Counted from the stretch's first letter, positions 1 to 5,640 are shown. The stretch: DNA of 8,309 nt from Acidimicrobiaceae bacterium (GCA_013044365.1 JABEUP010000022.1:1-8309), one strand, 5' to 3'. The notes: generated by a model not told the origin, from the sequence alone. Numbers and translations: made by a program.

Positions 1-1
1 G

Positions 2-163
2 TCTCACCCTCTGTCGCCCTACACCCTCGACGCGTACTACCTCAATGAGTACGACGGTATTCAGCACCTACCGAAGGCCATTTCGCACGACTTTTATAAA
101 AGTCACCAGCCATTGATGAACTCGCTGGTGGTATTGGGACGGTATGTGACCAATCACGGTTGA
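2..163 (+). CDS. C-terminal fragment of an unidentified protein (5' end outside window)
   Basis: An open frame enters from the left edge and runs 53 codons to a TGA at 161-163. The residues read as ordinary protein: an aromatic-rich stretch (DAYYLNEYDGIQHLPK near the start) and a hydrophobic segment (MNSLVVLGRYV) close to the end. I do not recognise the family and assign no function. Against chance, the composition is balanced and the frame is open from the first base. No terminator with a clear T-tract follows; a weak 5-bp hairpin (CCCAA/TTGGG, 207-220) is the only structure just downstream. The fragment could also be the tail of a broken gene, since the DNA to its right carries a repeat and looks eroded. 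Confidence 0.45.
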   Translation, partial: SHPLSPYTLDAYYLNEYDGIQHLPKAISHDFYKSHQPLMNSLVVLGRYVTNHG

Positions 164-236
164 TCCCGTAAATCTAATCTCAAAAAGCGGATAGATGAAT
201 TTCTCTCCCAAGACTTTGGGGGCGAAAGACACTCAT

Positions 237-315
237 AAATGTGAGGCGGCCTCACTTTTCGGAAGATTCTGGAAAGCAAAGACCCTGGTAGCTATGCATC
301 ATGATGTTTGGGTCA
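237..315 (+). repeat. 79-bp direct repeat, copy 1
   Basis: This stretch matches 1344-1422 over 79 bases with four substitutions and no gaps (offset 1107). It begins just before the perfect 7+1+7 palindrome GTGAGGCGGCCTCAC (241-255) and also contains the 10-bp palindrome CATCATGATG (297-306). The similarity stops abruptly at both ends. One frame is open across the whole repeat in this copy, but the same frame has a TAG in copy 2 (TGG to TAG), so the repeat is not convincingly protein-coding. It could be the end of an insertion sequence, a small non-autonomous element or a duplicated regulatory site. No transposase is visible between or beside the copies. Confidence 0.85.
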
Positions 316-426
316 CTCTCACACCTGCTGGCGAGATCTGCTTTGGCATTCAGGCAGCTCTGCGGTCCTTTCCTTGGTTCCTATGGCTTGATTTCTTGGT
401 GGGCGCCGGATCTGGTTTACTAGTAA

Positions 427-801
427 TTAGGCAAGGGGAGCTGGATTGCATCTGATTTCCGAGTTGAGGCTTTGGCCTGACTTTACTACGACGTCTTCCG
501 TGCAATTGCGGATTCCAGTCACAACGACTTTGTAGCTTCCCGCTGCGACCGTGAAATGAAACTTCCCCCTAGGGGGAACCATCTCCGATTTGATCAACTT
601 GCCATTGGAGCGTGACCGCAAATTGACAGTAGTTTCAAAGACTAAAGGGTGGAATCCGCTAACATGTGGAGTTCTAACTAAAATGAGCCCCTCTACGGAA
701 CCTGTTTGGCTACCGCACCCTGTAAAAAATAGAGCTGAAAATAAGCCCGCTAGCAGAAGCGGACCAATTGTGCATCCTTCGTGTGTACGGATCTTCCACA
801 T
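427..801 (-). CDS. Small secreted lipoprotein with a predicted beta-sandwich domain
   Basis: A 124-residue protein. The ATG at 801-799 has a good Shine-Dalgarno GAGG (809-812 on the minus strand) with 7 nt spacing. Residues 1-28 form a lipoprotein signal peptide: basic N-region (K3, R5), hydrophobic core (PLLLAGLFSALFF) and lipobox F-T-G-C with the lipid-modified Cys at 29. The -3 position is Phe rather than the usual Leu. The mature part (about 95 residues) alternates beta-strand-like segments (GSVEGLILV, FETTVNLRS, GKFHFTVAAGSYKVVVTG, EDVVVKSGQ), like carboxypeptidase-regulatory or transthyretin-like surface domains. Cys100 and Cys118 could form a disulfide. It would sit outside the membrane, anchored by the lipid. 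It is a single gene, flanked by the two copies of the 79-bp repeat and with no co-oriented partner. The function is unknown; lipoprotein assignment is strong, the fold is inference. Confidence 0.8.
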   Translation of the reverse strand: MWKIRTHEGCTIGPLLLAGLFSALFFTGCGSQTGSVEGLILVRTPHVSGFHPLVFETTVNLRSRSNGKLIKSEMVPPRGKFHFTVAAGSYKVVVTGIRNCTEDVVVKSGQSLNSEIRCNPAPLA

Positions 802-815
802 GTCGCCACCTCAGG

Positions 816-1343
816 AAAGTTTTGGAGAAGCGCACAACCCTTACTACGGAATCAATCTAGGTCTTATTCATGCAAAGCGTTAATCACCGCCGTGAATAGA
901 TCGAATGGAAAATCCAACTCTGGGGCGTTCGGGTCAAATGTTTCAACGTTCACTCAATTAAGGCGCATCAGAGGATCACATATAAGATAGTTATTGCTGT
1001 CCGTCTGAAACTGTTCTGAGACCGTCTTAACATTGAGAACATGATCGACGATGTGCCCGGAGATCTGGATGCGGCTGAAGCGAACAAATGGGTTTCGGTA
1101 ATTGCGGATCCGGATGCTGCTGCGCGATCAGATGGTTTGATCTGAACATGACACAGCGTCAGATCAAAGCAACTGTTGCAACTAACTCTATTTTGACCAC
1201 TATTTCAGCGCAGGCAAGGAAGTGAAACTATTTCCAATGCTCGTGTTAAATCCTGAGTCAAGAGATCGATATTGATAGGGACAATCAAGCGACTCGAAAG
1301 ATGACAGTGTTGCATTCGGTATTACGGAGGTTCAAGCGATCGA
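816..1343. other. Gene-poor stretch with only mini-ORFs, probably eroded DNA
   Basis: No ORF here is long enough, or has a good enough start, to call as a gene. The most protein-like pieces are two consecutive + strand mini-ORFs. The first is at 1041-1145 (34 codons beginning MIDDVPGDLDAAEANKW, acidic and Ala-rich, ending TGA). The second is at 1148-1225 (25 codons beginning MTQRQIKATVATNS). They lie two bases apart in different frames, and neither has a clear ribosome binding site. They could be scraps of one gene broken by frameshifts or chance open frames. No RNA gene, tandem array or strong terminator was seen. Confidence 0.3.
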
Positions 1344-1422
1344 AAATGTGAGGCGGCCTCACTTTTCGGCAGATTTTCGAAAGCAAAGACCCTGGTAGCT
1401 ATGCATCATGATGTTTAGGTCA
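1344..1422 (+). repeat. 79-bp direct repeat, copy 2
   Basis: Second copy of the repeat at 237-315, in the same orientation, 75 of 79 positions identical. The differences correspond to positions 263, 269, 271 and 310 of copy 1. Both palindromes are preserved exactly: GTGAGGCGGCCTCAC at 1348-1362 and CATCATGATG at 1404-1413. Three of the four substitutions cluster between the palindromes, so the symmetric parts are the conserved parts. That suggests a structural or protein-binding role, or an element end. DNA on either side is unrelated to the flanks of copy 1. From here to 1570 I see no gene. Confidence 0.85.
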
Positions 1423-1570
1423 TCGACACTATCGATCCGCTACCGAGCTGGTGGCCTGGGAATCCTGCAGCGGTCTACCTACACGCGCTCACTTCGACAC
1501 GCTGCCCTCAGTCATCTGATACCTTGGAACTAATGAACACGCAACCCGACGCTGAACAAGGAGACCCCCC

Positions 1571-1753
1571 TTGGAAGATCTGATCCGCCTTTTAACGGAT
1601 GAGATCGAAGAGACACTTTGTTCCAATAAGTGGGTTCTCATAAAGCAACAGTCGGCTTTGCCGAAGGCCTATGCTGCAGCCTCTCTAAGACACTGCTTAA
1701 TTCTGTTGCAAGACATAGATCACGCCAATAGCTGTGGCAAGGGAGAAAAATGA
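1571..1753 (+). CDS. Small hypothetical helical protein (60 aa), TTG start
   Basis: The frame starts at TTG (1571) with AAGGAG at 1558-1563, 7 nt upstream, and ends with TGA at 1751-1753. The protein is predicted to be helical, with an acidic N-terminus (EDLIRLLTDEIEETL), then a Leu/Ala-rich middle and a basic tail (CGKGEK). I do not recognise it. An ATG at 1533 opens an upstream frame (MNTQPDAEQGDPP...) that runs out at 1581-1583. One extra C in the C6 tract at 1565-1570 would join the two into a single 73-residue ORF, so this may be a frameshifted gene or a sequencing slip. Its stop overlaps an ATG at 1750. It lies about 200 bp ahead of the mazEF pair in the same direction and could be co-transcribed or a relic. 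Confidence 0.4.
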   Translation: MEDLIRLLTDEIEETLCSNKWVLIKQQSALPKAYAAASLRHCLILLQDIDHANSCGKGEK

Positions 1754-1803
1754 TACCGCGTCACATTTTCAGTAGCCTTGCAACCTTGAATACCATATTA
1801 TGA
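1750..1803 (+). CDS. 17-codon mini-ORF bridging to the antitoxin frame (doubtful)
   Basis: ATG at 1750 overlaps the preceding TGA as ATGA, with GGGAG at 1741-1745 four bases upstream. The 17 codons (MIPRHIFSSLATLNTIL) end with a TGA at 1801-1803, which again overlaps an ATG at 1800. Such a peptide could be a translational coupler or leader, but an ORF this short can arise by chance and the sequence is not recognisable. The frame opened at 1800 continues in phase into the antitoxin gene, so it could in principle add about 50 residues to it. Confidence 0.15.
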   Translation: MIPRHIFSSLATLNTIL

Positions 1804-1924
1804 CCCAACATTATGTTCTAGATATTGTCGCGCCACAGCATCTCAATCAAAGTGGTCCTCTTCACGTCGACAGTTCGACATATCACGGCTTTAGACATTC
1901 AGACCCCAGAGCTACGGCGCGGGT

Positions 1925-1953
1925 GTTATACCCAGTTATACTTATGGTTATGA
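1925..1953 (+). promoter_or_regulatory. Candidate antitoxin-toxin promoter with tandem operator-like repeats
   Basis: GTTATAC occurs at 1925-1931 and again at 1935-1941, exactly 10 bp apart (about one helical turn). A partial third copy, GTTATGA, lies at 1947-1953. The second copy overlaps TATACT (1937-1942), a good -10 hexamer placed so that transcription would begin at about 1949-1950, at the antitoxin ATG. This would give a leaderless mRNA, common in Actinobacteria and consistent with the lack of a ribosome binding site there. No convincing -35 is seen. Ribbon-helix-helix antitoxins typically repress their own promoter through tandem short repeats. The repeats are seen; the regulatory role is inferred. 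Confidence 0.45.
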
Positions 1954-2198
1954 AGACTGCTATATCGATGCCAGACGAAACTTTTCAACGTGCTGAGCGC
2001 GAGGCGAAAAAGCACGGCATGAGCCGTTCTGAGTTTTTCACAAAGGCGGCGGTGCGGTACTTAGATGAGCTGGAAACAGAGTCGCTCACTCACCTCATCG
2101 ACCAGGTGATCGACACCCAAGTTCAAAGCGATGACTCTACTCTCGATGCCGTAAATGTTGGTCATCGGTTGCTTGCGGGGATGGATGAGGATTGGTGA
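1950..2198 (+). CDS. mazE: MazE-type ribbon-helix-helix antitoxin
   Basis: An 82-residue antitoxin for the adjacent MazF toxin, expected to bind and block the RNase and to autorepress the operon as a DNA-binding dimer. Residues 2-7 (KTAISM) form the DNA-contacting strand. Residues 9-21 (DETFQRAEREAKK) are the first helix, Gly23 the turn, and 25-41 (SRSEFFTKAAVRYLDEL) the second helix, a classic ribbon-helix-helix. The acidic C-terminal half (residues 42-82, ending GMDEDW) is the usual toxin-binding tail. I chose ATG 1950 because the fold begins there and a -10 box lies at the right distance for a leaderless start. The frame is open back to ATG 1800, and ATG 1944 is also possible, but the extra residues do not look like part of this family. 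The stop overlaps the toxin start as GTGA. Confidence 0.9.
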   Translation: MKTAISMPDETFQRAEREAKKHGMSRSEFFTKAAVRYLDELETESLTHLIDQVIDTQVQSDDSTLDAVNVGHRLLAGMDEDW

Positions 2199-2536
2199 TC
2201 ACCAGGGGCAGTATTTACTGGGCCGACCTTGGCGATGCAATAGGATCAAGACCGGCGAAGCGGCGGCCGGTACTTGTTGTCTCGAGTGACCCGTACAACC
2301 AGAGCAAACTCGCAACCATAGTTGTGGCCGCTATTACAACGAATACGAGTCTGGCTGCAATACCAGGAAACGTATTCCTGCCTTTAGGCGTCAGCGGTCT
2401 GACCCGTGATTCCGTGGTCAACGTTACAGCGTTAGCCACGCTCAACAAGACTGATCTCAGCAAACAATCCGGAGTAGTTCCCCTTTCATTGATGAATGAC
2501 GTAGAGCGAGGGTTAAAAAGGGTACTAGGGCTGTAG
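2195..2536 (+). CDS. mazF: MazF/PemK-family endoribonuclease toxin
   Basis: A 113-residue MazF-type toxin, which cleaves single-stranded mRNA at short sequence motifs and arrests growth when freed from its antitoxin. The family pattern is complete: N-terminal RGSIYWADLGDAIGSRPAKRRPVLVVS (the sequence-defining Arg-Arg-Pro-Val-Leu-Val-Val at about 23-29), the AITTNT segment (46-51) with the conserved Thr, then FLPLGVSGLTRDSVVNVTALATL and a C-terminal amphipathic helix. The length is normal. GTG at 2195 is preferred because it overlaps the antitoxin stop by 4 bp and sits 4 nt after GAGG (2187-2190); TTG at 2192 is the alternative. Tight coupling after the antitoxin is typical of type II modules. 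No inactivating change is visible, so the module is probably functional. Confidence 0.95.
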   Translation: MITRGSIYWADLGDAIGSRPAKRRPVLVVSSDPYNQSKLATIVVAAITTNTSLAAIPGNVFLPLGVSGLTRDSVVNVTALATLNKTDLSKQSGVVPLSLMNDVERGLKRVLGL

Positions 2537-2721
2537 GAAGTCCGCCATCCCGTGAGCCGATCACCGTACGGTACTTGTTGCGCACCGGCTCGAACTGCTA
2601 CGCGTGGACGATGAACAAGACGAACATCCCTCACGGGGTAGGCAAGACAGTGGCTTGCTCCAACAGCACTATCTCAAGACAGCCGTCACGCCTGACCATC
2701 ACTATTTCGAATCAAAACCAT

Positions 2722-2740
2722 CCATCCATGCGATGGATGG
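2722..2740. repeat. Perfect 8-bp hairpin CCATCCAT-GCG-ATGGATGG
   Basis: Arms 2722-2729 and 2733-2740 are exactly complementary around a 3-nt GCG loop, about 185 nt after the mazF stop. The left arm is part of a short ATCC tandem. No T-run follows on either strand, so it is not a textbook Rho-independent terminator. It could act as an RNA-stabilising 3' hairpin or be a chance palindrome built from the CCAT repeat. Confidence 0.5.
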
Positions 2741-2819
2741 TGGACATTTAAACCCAGGCCGTTCACTTTGCAATAATACATGCCGCTCCATTCTCTTTCC
2801 CACATAGCGCTTATAAGTT

Positions 2820-2856
2820 ACTTGACTGGATTTCCGTCACTAAATTCCAGTCAAGT
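2820..2856 (-). terminator. Hairpin downstream of the MATE gene, possible terminator
   Basis: CTTGACTGGA (2821-2830) pairs perfectly with TCCAGTCAAG (2846-2855), and A2820/T2856 extends the stem to 11 bp around a 15-nt loop that could close further with TTT/AAA. It lies 64 nt beyond the MATE stop. Downstream of the stem in the MATE direction there is no U-tract, so termination is inferred from position and stem strength. Because two genes converge here it could serve either strand. An inverted-repeat protein site is the alternative. Confidence 0.45.
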
Positions 2857-2919
2857 CAATATGGGATAATTCTTAATTCGCCATTTGGAAACGGATAAAA
2901 CAGCAAGAACCTCAACTGC

Positions 2920-4272
2920 TTAGGCATGGGAAGACAACAGCTTTTTCCACGCCACAAATGACGCAATACCTCGGGCAACCAGCCATGCCCCAAAAATTGC
3001 CCAGATGTCACCTACGCTAAGTGACGGCCCAAGGACGATTAGGAGGACCGCCGCCAGAACAGCGGCTGCCACGAACGAAATCAGCATTATGGTGCGTAGC
3101 AGATGGAACCGCTGGAATCCGCCTATAAGGCCATCGATCACAAAGCTGATGGCGGTAACCGGCATCGCAAGGCCGGCAAAAGCCACTGACTCCCTCGCGG
3201 GTCTAGATACAGAGGGGATATTCGTGAACAGTCCCACCAGAGGTCCGCGGGCAAGGACAACGATAACACCCAGACCAATTCCGCTGATCCAACCTAGGTG
3301 CAGCATACGCGATGTCCAATGTTTCATACGTCCCAACTGGCCGGTCGCCAGCCACTCGCCTACCAGGACCTGGGCCGGCACTGCAATGGCATCGAATGAA
3401 AGACCAAAAACCAGCCAAATCTGCTGGCCGACCTGAAATGAATCAAGGACCTCAGGCGTTCCCTGGGAAGCCACGAATACCGATCCAGATAGCGCACCCA
3501 CTAGAGCGAATGTCCGTACCGCAAGGGCTGCACCCGCTGGAAGAAACTCCCGGAGAAATTCGAGAGCCCGCCTCCCTAACCTGGCCACAAAGCCCGGATA
3601 GCGGAGCGTCCAAATCATGACCGCAGCTCCAATGATTTCCGCAATGTCGGTACCCAATGCGGATCCCGCTACCGAAAGATGCGCCCAAAAGACGAGTACC
3701 ACTTCAAGCAAGATATTCAGGCCCACGTTCAACGCAGTTATTGAGAGTACTTTGCTTGTGCGCCCGATTCCTGTAAGAAACATGCCGCCAGCCTGGAACA
3801 CGAATAACGCCGGCATACCAATTGCGGCAAGCTGAAGATATTCAGTTGTAGAGCGCGCAACCGCTTGCGAATGTGCCAGCAAAGGCGCTACCACCGGAGC
3901 GGCGGCGGCAAACAGCAGTCCAAGCAGAAGCCCAAATACTCCCATTGCTGCAGCTGAAGACATACCCAGGTTGTCACGGGATGACCAGTCTCCTGTGCCC
4001 ACATAATAAGCCGCGCGGGAGGTTATGGCAAATCCCACCGAGGTAAACGGAAGTACCCAAAAGTTCAGAAATCCCATGGCAAGTGCCAGAGCTGCTAGGG
4101 GAATCTTGCCAACATGACCCATGATTGCGGAGTCGGTGGCTGCATAGATCGGCGACAGGAGGACACTTCCAAGCGATGGAAGTCCAAGCTTGACTATTCG
4201 TCCCCAAACCGGATCTGAGACACCTCTCTTAGGCAATTCCTGAAAATGTTGATTGTGGGGCTGGTCAGTCAT
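2920..4272 (-). CDS. MATE-family multidrug/toxic-compound exporter (DinF-like)
   Basis: A 450-residue inner-membrane antiporter expected to expel organic cations or metabolites in exchange for H+ or Na+. The protein is almost entirely hydrophobic segments, consistent with the 12 helices of the family. The first helix has GLPSLGSVLLSPIYAATDSAIMGHVG (30-55), matching the family's (V/T)D(T/S)A-(V/I)(M/V)G signature; Asp47 is at the place of the cation-coupling acid of DinF-type transporters. Two six-helix halves follow, separated by a loop near ARLGRRALEFLREF. The ATG at 4272-4270 has no clear Shine-Dalgarno, and the first 25 residues are polar, so the start is reasonable but could be leaderless. 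It stands alone: its neighbours run in the opposite direction, so no substrate can be read from context. No adjacent regulator is seen. Confidence 0.95.
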   Translation of the reverse strand: MTDQPHNQHFQELPKRGVSDPVWGRIVKLGLPSLGSVLLSPIYAATDSAIMGHVGKIPLAALALAMGFLNFWVLPFTSVGFAITSRAAYYVGTGDWSSRDNLGMSSAAAMGVFGLLLGLLFAAAAPVVAPLLAHSQAVARSTTEYLQLAAIGMPALFVFQAGGMFLTGIGRTSKVLSITALNVGLNILLEVVLVFWAHLSVAGSALGTDIAEIIGAAVMIWTLRYPGFVARLGRRALEFLREFLPAGAALAVRTFALVGALSGSVFVASQGTPEVLDSFQVGQQIWLVFGLSFDAIAVPAQVLVGEWLATGQLGRMKHWTSRMLHLGWISGIGLGVIVVLARGPLVGLFTNIPSVSRPARESVAFAGLAMPVTAISFVIDGLIGGFQRFHLLRTIMLISFVAAAVLAAVLLIVLGPSLSVGDIWAIFGAWLVARGIASFVAWKKLLSSHA

Positions 4273-4462
4273 CGCGTAAGAGTAACCATCTTGGCCGAGA
4301 AAGTAACGGTGACCTTGTACCCAACAACAGTCGAAACGGATAGATGTACCAGTGGCATACGAATCCGGGTCCGTCCAAATTCAATTTCCCTGCAATCCAA
4401 GAAGTCCCTGGGTTGGTTCGAAAATCAATGCTGAGCTCGAGCTGAGTATTGCTTTTCTTCAT
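4265..4462 (-). CDS. Possible 65-aa upstream ORF overlapping the MATE start (doubtful)
   Basis: An ATG at 4462-4460 (or GTG at 4474-4472) opens a frame ending 8 bp inside the MATE coding sequence, on the same strand. The first part (MKKSNTQLELSIDFRTNPG) reads plausibly and a weak purine stretch (GGGAAA) precedes it. The C-terminal part is Leu/Arg-rich and looks non-native. If translated it could couple translation into the exporter gene, which lacks its own ribosome binding site. It also contains the 10-bp palindrome AGCTCGAGCT (4434-4443). I do not recognise the protein and a chance ORF is more likely. Confidence 0.2.
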   Translation of the reverse strand: MKKSNTQLELSIDFRTNPGTSWIAGKLNLDGPGFVCHWYIYPFRLLLGTRSPLLSRPRWLLLRDD

Positions 4463-4937
4463 TCGCTTTCCCACGAGATGTTCCGCACCGTCTCCAGTAG
4501 AGTTTTCTTCCAGTGATCAGGTCTTGGCAACCTACATCGTTAATCTAAGGGCGAGGGATGGAGATGAACGCTAATTAGAAACTAGAACGCCTATGACTTA
4601 GGAATCTGCGATTGTTCCATTGGAATCTCTGCAGAAAATAATTGGTCCGCGGAGCACTTTATTCCAACACCCTTCGGCTCACCTGCATCAGGTAGGTAAG
4701 TTCCAATCCTAGCTGGATAAAAATACGGCCTATTAGTGTGGCTTCGATCCCCATGGAAGCGATATCGGGAACCGTCCCGCGCTGTAGGTCGGTACATCGG
4801 GATTTAGGGCACCTTTCCTCATACGCGACGGCTTGTCCGATTCTGGCGCATCAGCCGCTTTGGAGTCTTCTAGGTGAGACCAACCAACTACCACCACTAA
4901 ATTCGCTTATTGCGGCCGGCCCAATTCCGGCATAACT

Positions 4938-5000
4938 TGTTGGGTCGACATCTCCCAACAGCCCAACCGTGACTTCGACTCAGCTGATTTCCCCAATCAG
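4938..5000 (+). repeat. Two successive hairpins upstream of the F420-oxidoreductase gene
   Basis: TGTTGGG (4938-4944) pairs with CCCAACA (4954-4960) across a 9-nt loop, and CTGATT (4984-4989) pairs with AATCAG (4995-5000) across TCCCC. They lie upstream of the likely promoter of the gene at 5152, so they would be operator-like DNA sites or the remains of an earlier transcript's 3' end rather than a leader. No T-run follows the first; the second is followed by mixed sequence. Confidence 0.4.
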
Positions 5001-5011
5001 ACCATCGAGTG

Positions 5012-5059
5012 TGCCAAGCAATAAACTTTCAATTTGGCAAAATGTATACTTCTTATAGT
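5012..5059 (+). promoter_or_regulatory. Inverted repeat TGCCAA-N16-TTGGCA with possible promoter
   Basis: TGCCAA (5012-5017) and TTGGCA (5034-5039) form a perfect 6+6 inverted repeat with a 16-bp spacer, centre-to-centre about two helical turns, a spacing that suits a dimeric regulator. The right half-site resembles a -35 element, followed by two -10-like boxes: TATACT (5045-5050) and TATAGT (5054-5059). The spacing from TTGGCA to TATAGT is 14 bp, shorter than ideal, so exact promoter parts are uncertain. Transcription from here would leave a leader of roughly 85-100 nt before the ATG at 5152. Confidence 0.35.
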
Positions 5060-5108
5060 GTTTCTGTGCAGCACAGGCAACCGGAAATTGATTAGTAACT
5101 GCATGCTA

Positions 5109-5124
5109 CCGGCGATGACGCCGG
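5109..5124 (+). repeat. GC-rich leader hairpin CCGGCG-ATGA-CGCCGG
   Basis: A perfect 6-bp, all-GC stem with a four-base ATGA loop, ending 27 nt before the ATG at 5152 and 14 nt before the AGGGG ribosome site. In RNA it would be a very stable stem-loop within the 5' leader. It may protect or modulate the message; regulation is not demonstrable from sequence. Confidence 0.5.
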
Positions 5125-5151
5125 CAGAAGTGAGCGTTAGGGGCGTGAGGC

Positions 5152-5598
5152 ATGGCCGTGTACGGAGTTTACGAACCTAGTCCCAGTGAATGGGTGCGTG
5201 AACAGGTAGAGGCATATGAGAACTCTGGAGGAACTGAGGGCAATACCCTTAGGGATACCGGACTTCCGGTCATCATCGTCACCAGTTTGGGTGCAAAGTC
5301 CAAGAAAGTGCGTAAGACGCCTCTGATGCGTGTTACTGAAAATGGCAGCTATGCCCTGGTTGCGTCCCAAGGGGGTGCCCCAACACATCCCCAATGGTAC
5401 TATAACATCGTCGCCAATCCGGAGTCGGTAATGATCCAAGACGGGCCTGAGCGCTTTGAGGTATCAGTCCGAAAAGTTGACGGTGAGGAGCGTACCCAGT
5501 GGTGGGAGCGTGCGGTAACCGCCTTTCCTCCCTATGCAGAGTACCAACTGAAGACAGACCGCCAAATTCCGGTATTTGTGGCCACACGACGCCCGTAA
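5152..5598 (+). CDS. Deazaflavin (F420)-dependent nitroreductase/oxidoreductase, Ddn family
   Basis: A 148-residue protein of the Ddn family: split-barrel enzymes that use reduced coenzyme F420 to reduce quinones or nitro compounds, usually near the membrane. Family landmarks are in order: the basic cofactor-binding loop LGAKSKKVRKTPLMRV (47-61), ALVASQGGAPTHPQWYYNIVANP (68-90) and the C-terminal YAEYQLKTDRQIPVFVATR (128-146). These match the layout of mycobacterial Ddn (ASxGGxxxHPxWYxNLxANP and YQxxTDRxIPxxV). Length is typical and no key segment is missing. ATG 5152 is preceded by AGGGG (5139-5143) at 8 nt. It is monocistronic, divergent from the MATE gene and convergent with eutA. F420 use implies that the host makes F420. 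The natural substrate is unknown. Confidence 0.93.
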   Translation: MAVYGVYEPSPSEWVREQVEAYENSGGTEGNTLRDTGLPVIIVTSLGAKSKKVRKTPLMRVTENGSYALVASQGGAPTHPQWYYNIVANPESVMIQDGPERFEVSVRKVDGEERTQWWERAVTAFPPYAEYQLKTDRQIPVFVATRRP

Positions 5599-5610
5599 TT
5601 CAAAACGGGC
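5591..5610 (+). terminator. Hairpin at the stop codon of the F420-oxidoreductase gene
   Basis: GCCCGT (5591-5596) pairs with ACGGGC (5605-5610), loop AATTCAAA. The stem overlaps the TAA stop (5596-5598) and is followed by a pyrimidine run, CTTCCCCCCT. A T-poor tail makes it a weak intrinsic-terminator candidate, though position and stem GC content fit. Confidence 0.4.
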
Positions 5611-5640
5611 CTTCCCCCCTATTGCTATCTTTGCTACACG

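Larger units (their letters stand above)
2537..2919. other. Intergenic region between mazF and the convergent MATE gene
   Basis: No confident gene. The part just after mazF (about 2540-2690) is open in more than one frame on the + strand (for example 2604-2807), but has no start signal or recognisable residues, so I leave it uncalled. The rest contains the two hairpins listed separately (2722-2740 and 2821-2855) and an AT-richer section before the end of the MATE gene. It serves as the 3' region of two converging transcripts. Confidence 0.5.
4475..5108. other. Long intergenic region between divergent MATE and F420-oxidoreductase genes
   Basis: About 630 bp without a convincing gene. A minus-strand frame at 4591-4797 (68 codons) and an overlapping one at 4659-4754 (31 codons, starting MGIEATLIGRIF) are open, but no frame has a start signal, family motif or clear advantage, so I treat them as chance or as an old degraded gene. 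Towards the right end, structure becomes denser: see the hairpins at 4938-5000 and the inverted repeat at 5012-5039. The upstream control regions of both divergent genes must lie in this interval. Confidence 0.5.

Noticed and set aside
195..455. 86-codon + strand ORF running through repeat copy 1
   Set aside because: Its central part is the 79-bp repeat with its palindromes, the second copy has a stop in the same frame, there is no good ribosome site, and the end overlaps the lipoprotein gene.
590..990. Two + strand ORFs (590-883, 781-990) over and beyond the lipoprotein gene
   Set aside because: Antisense to the better-supported lipoprotein frame, with no start signals or recognisable residues.
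2215..2634. 139-codon minus-strand ORF
   Set aside because: Lies almost wholly antisense to mazF, whose family identity is clear.
2604..2807. 67-codon + strand ORF after mazF
   Set aside because: No ribosome site or family motif; a second frame over the same bases is equally open, and its interior contains the 2722-2740 hairpin.
3005..3835. Several + strand ORFs across the exporter gene
   Set aside because: Antisense shadows of the MATE coding sequence.
4591..4797. 68-codon minus-strand ORF in the MATE/F420 spacer
   Set aside because: Several overlapping frames are open here, none with a start signal or known motif; treated as chance or old debris.
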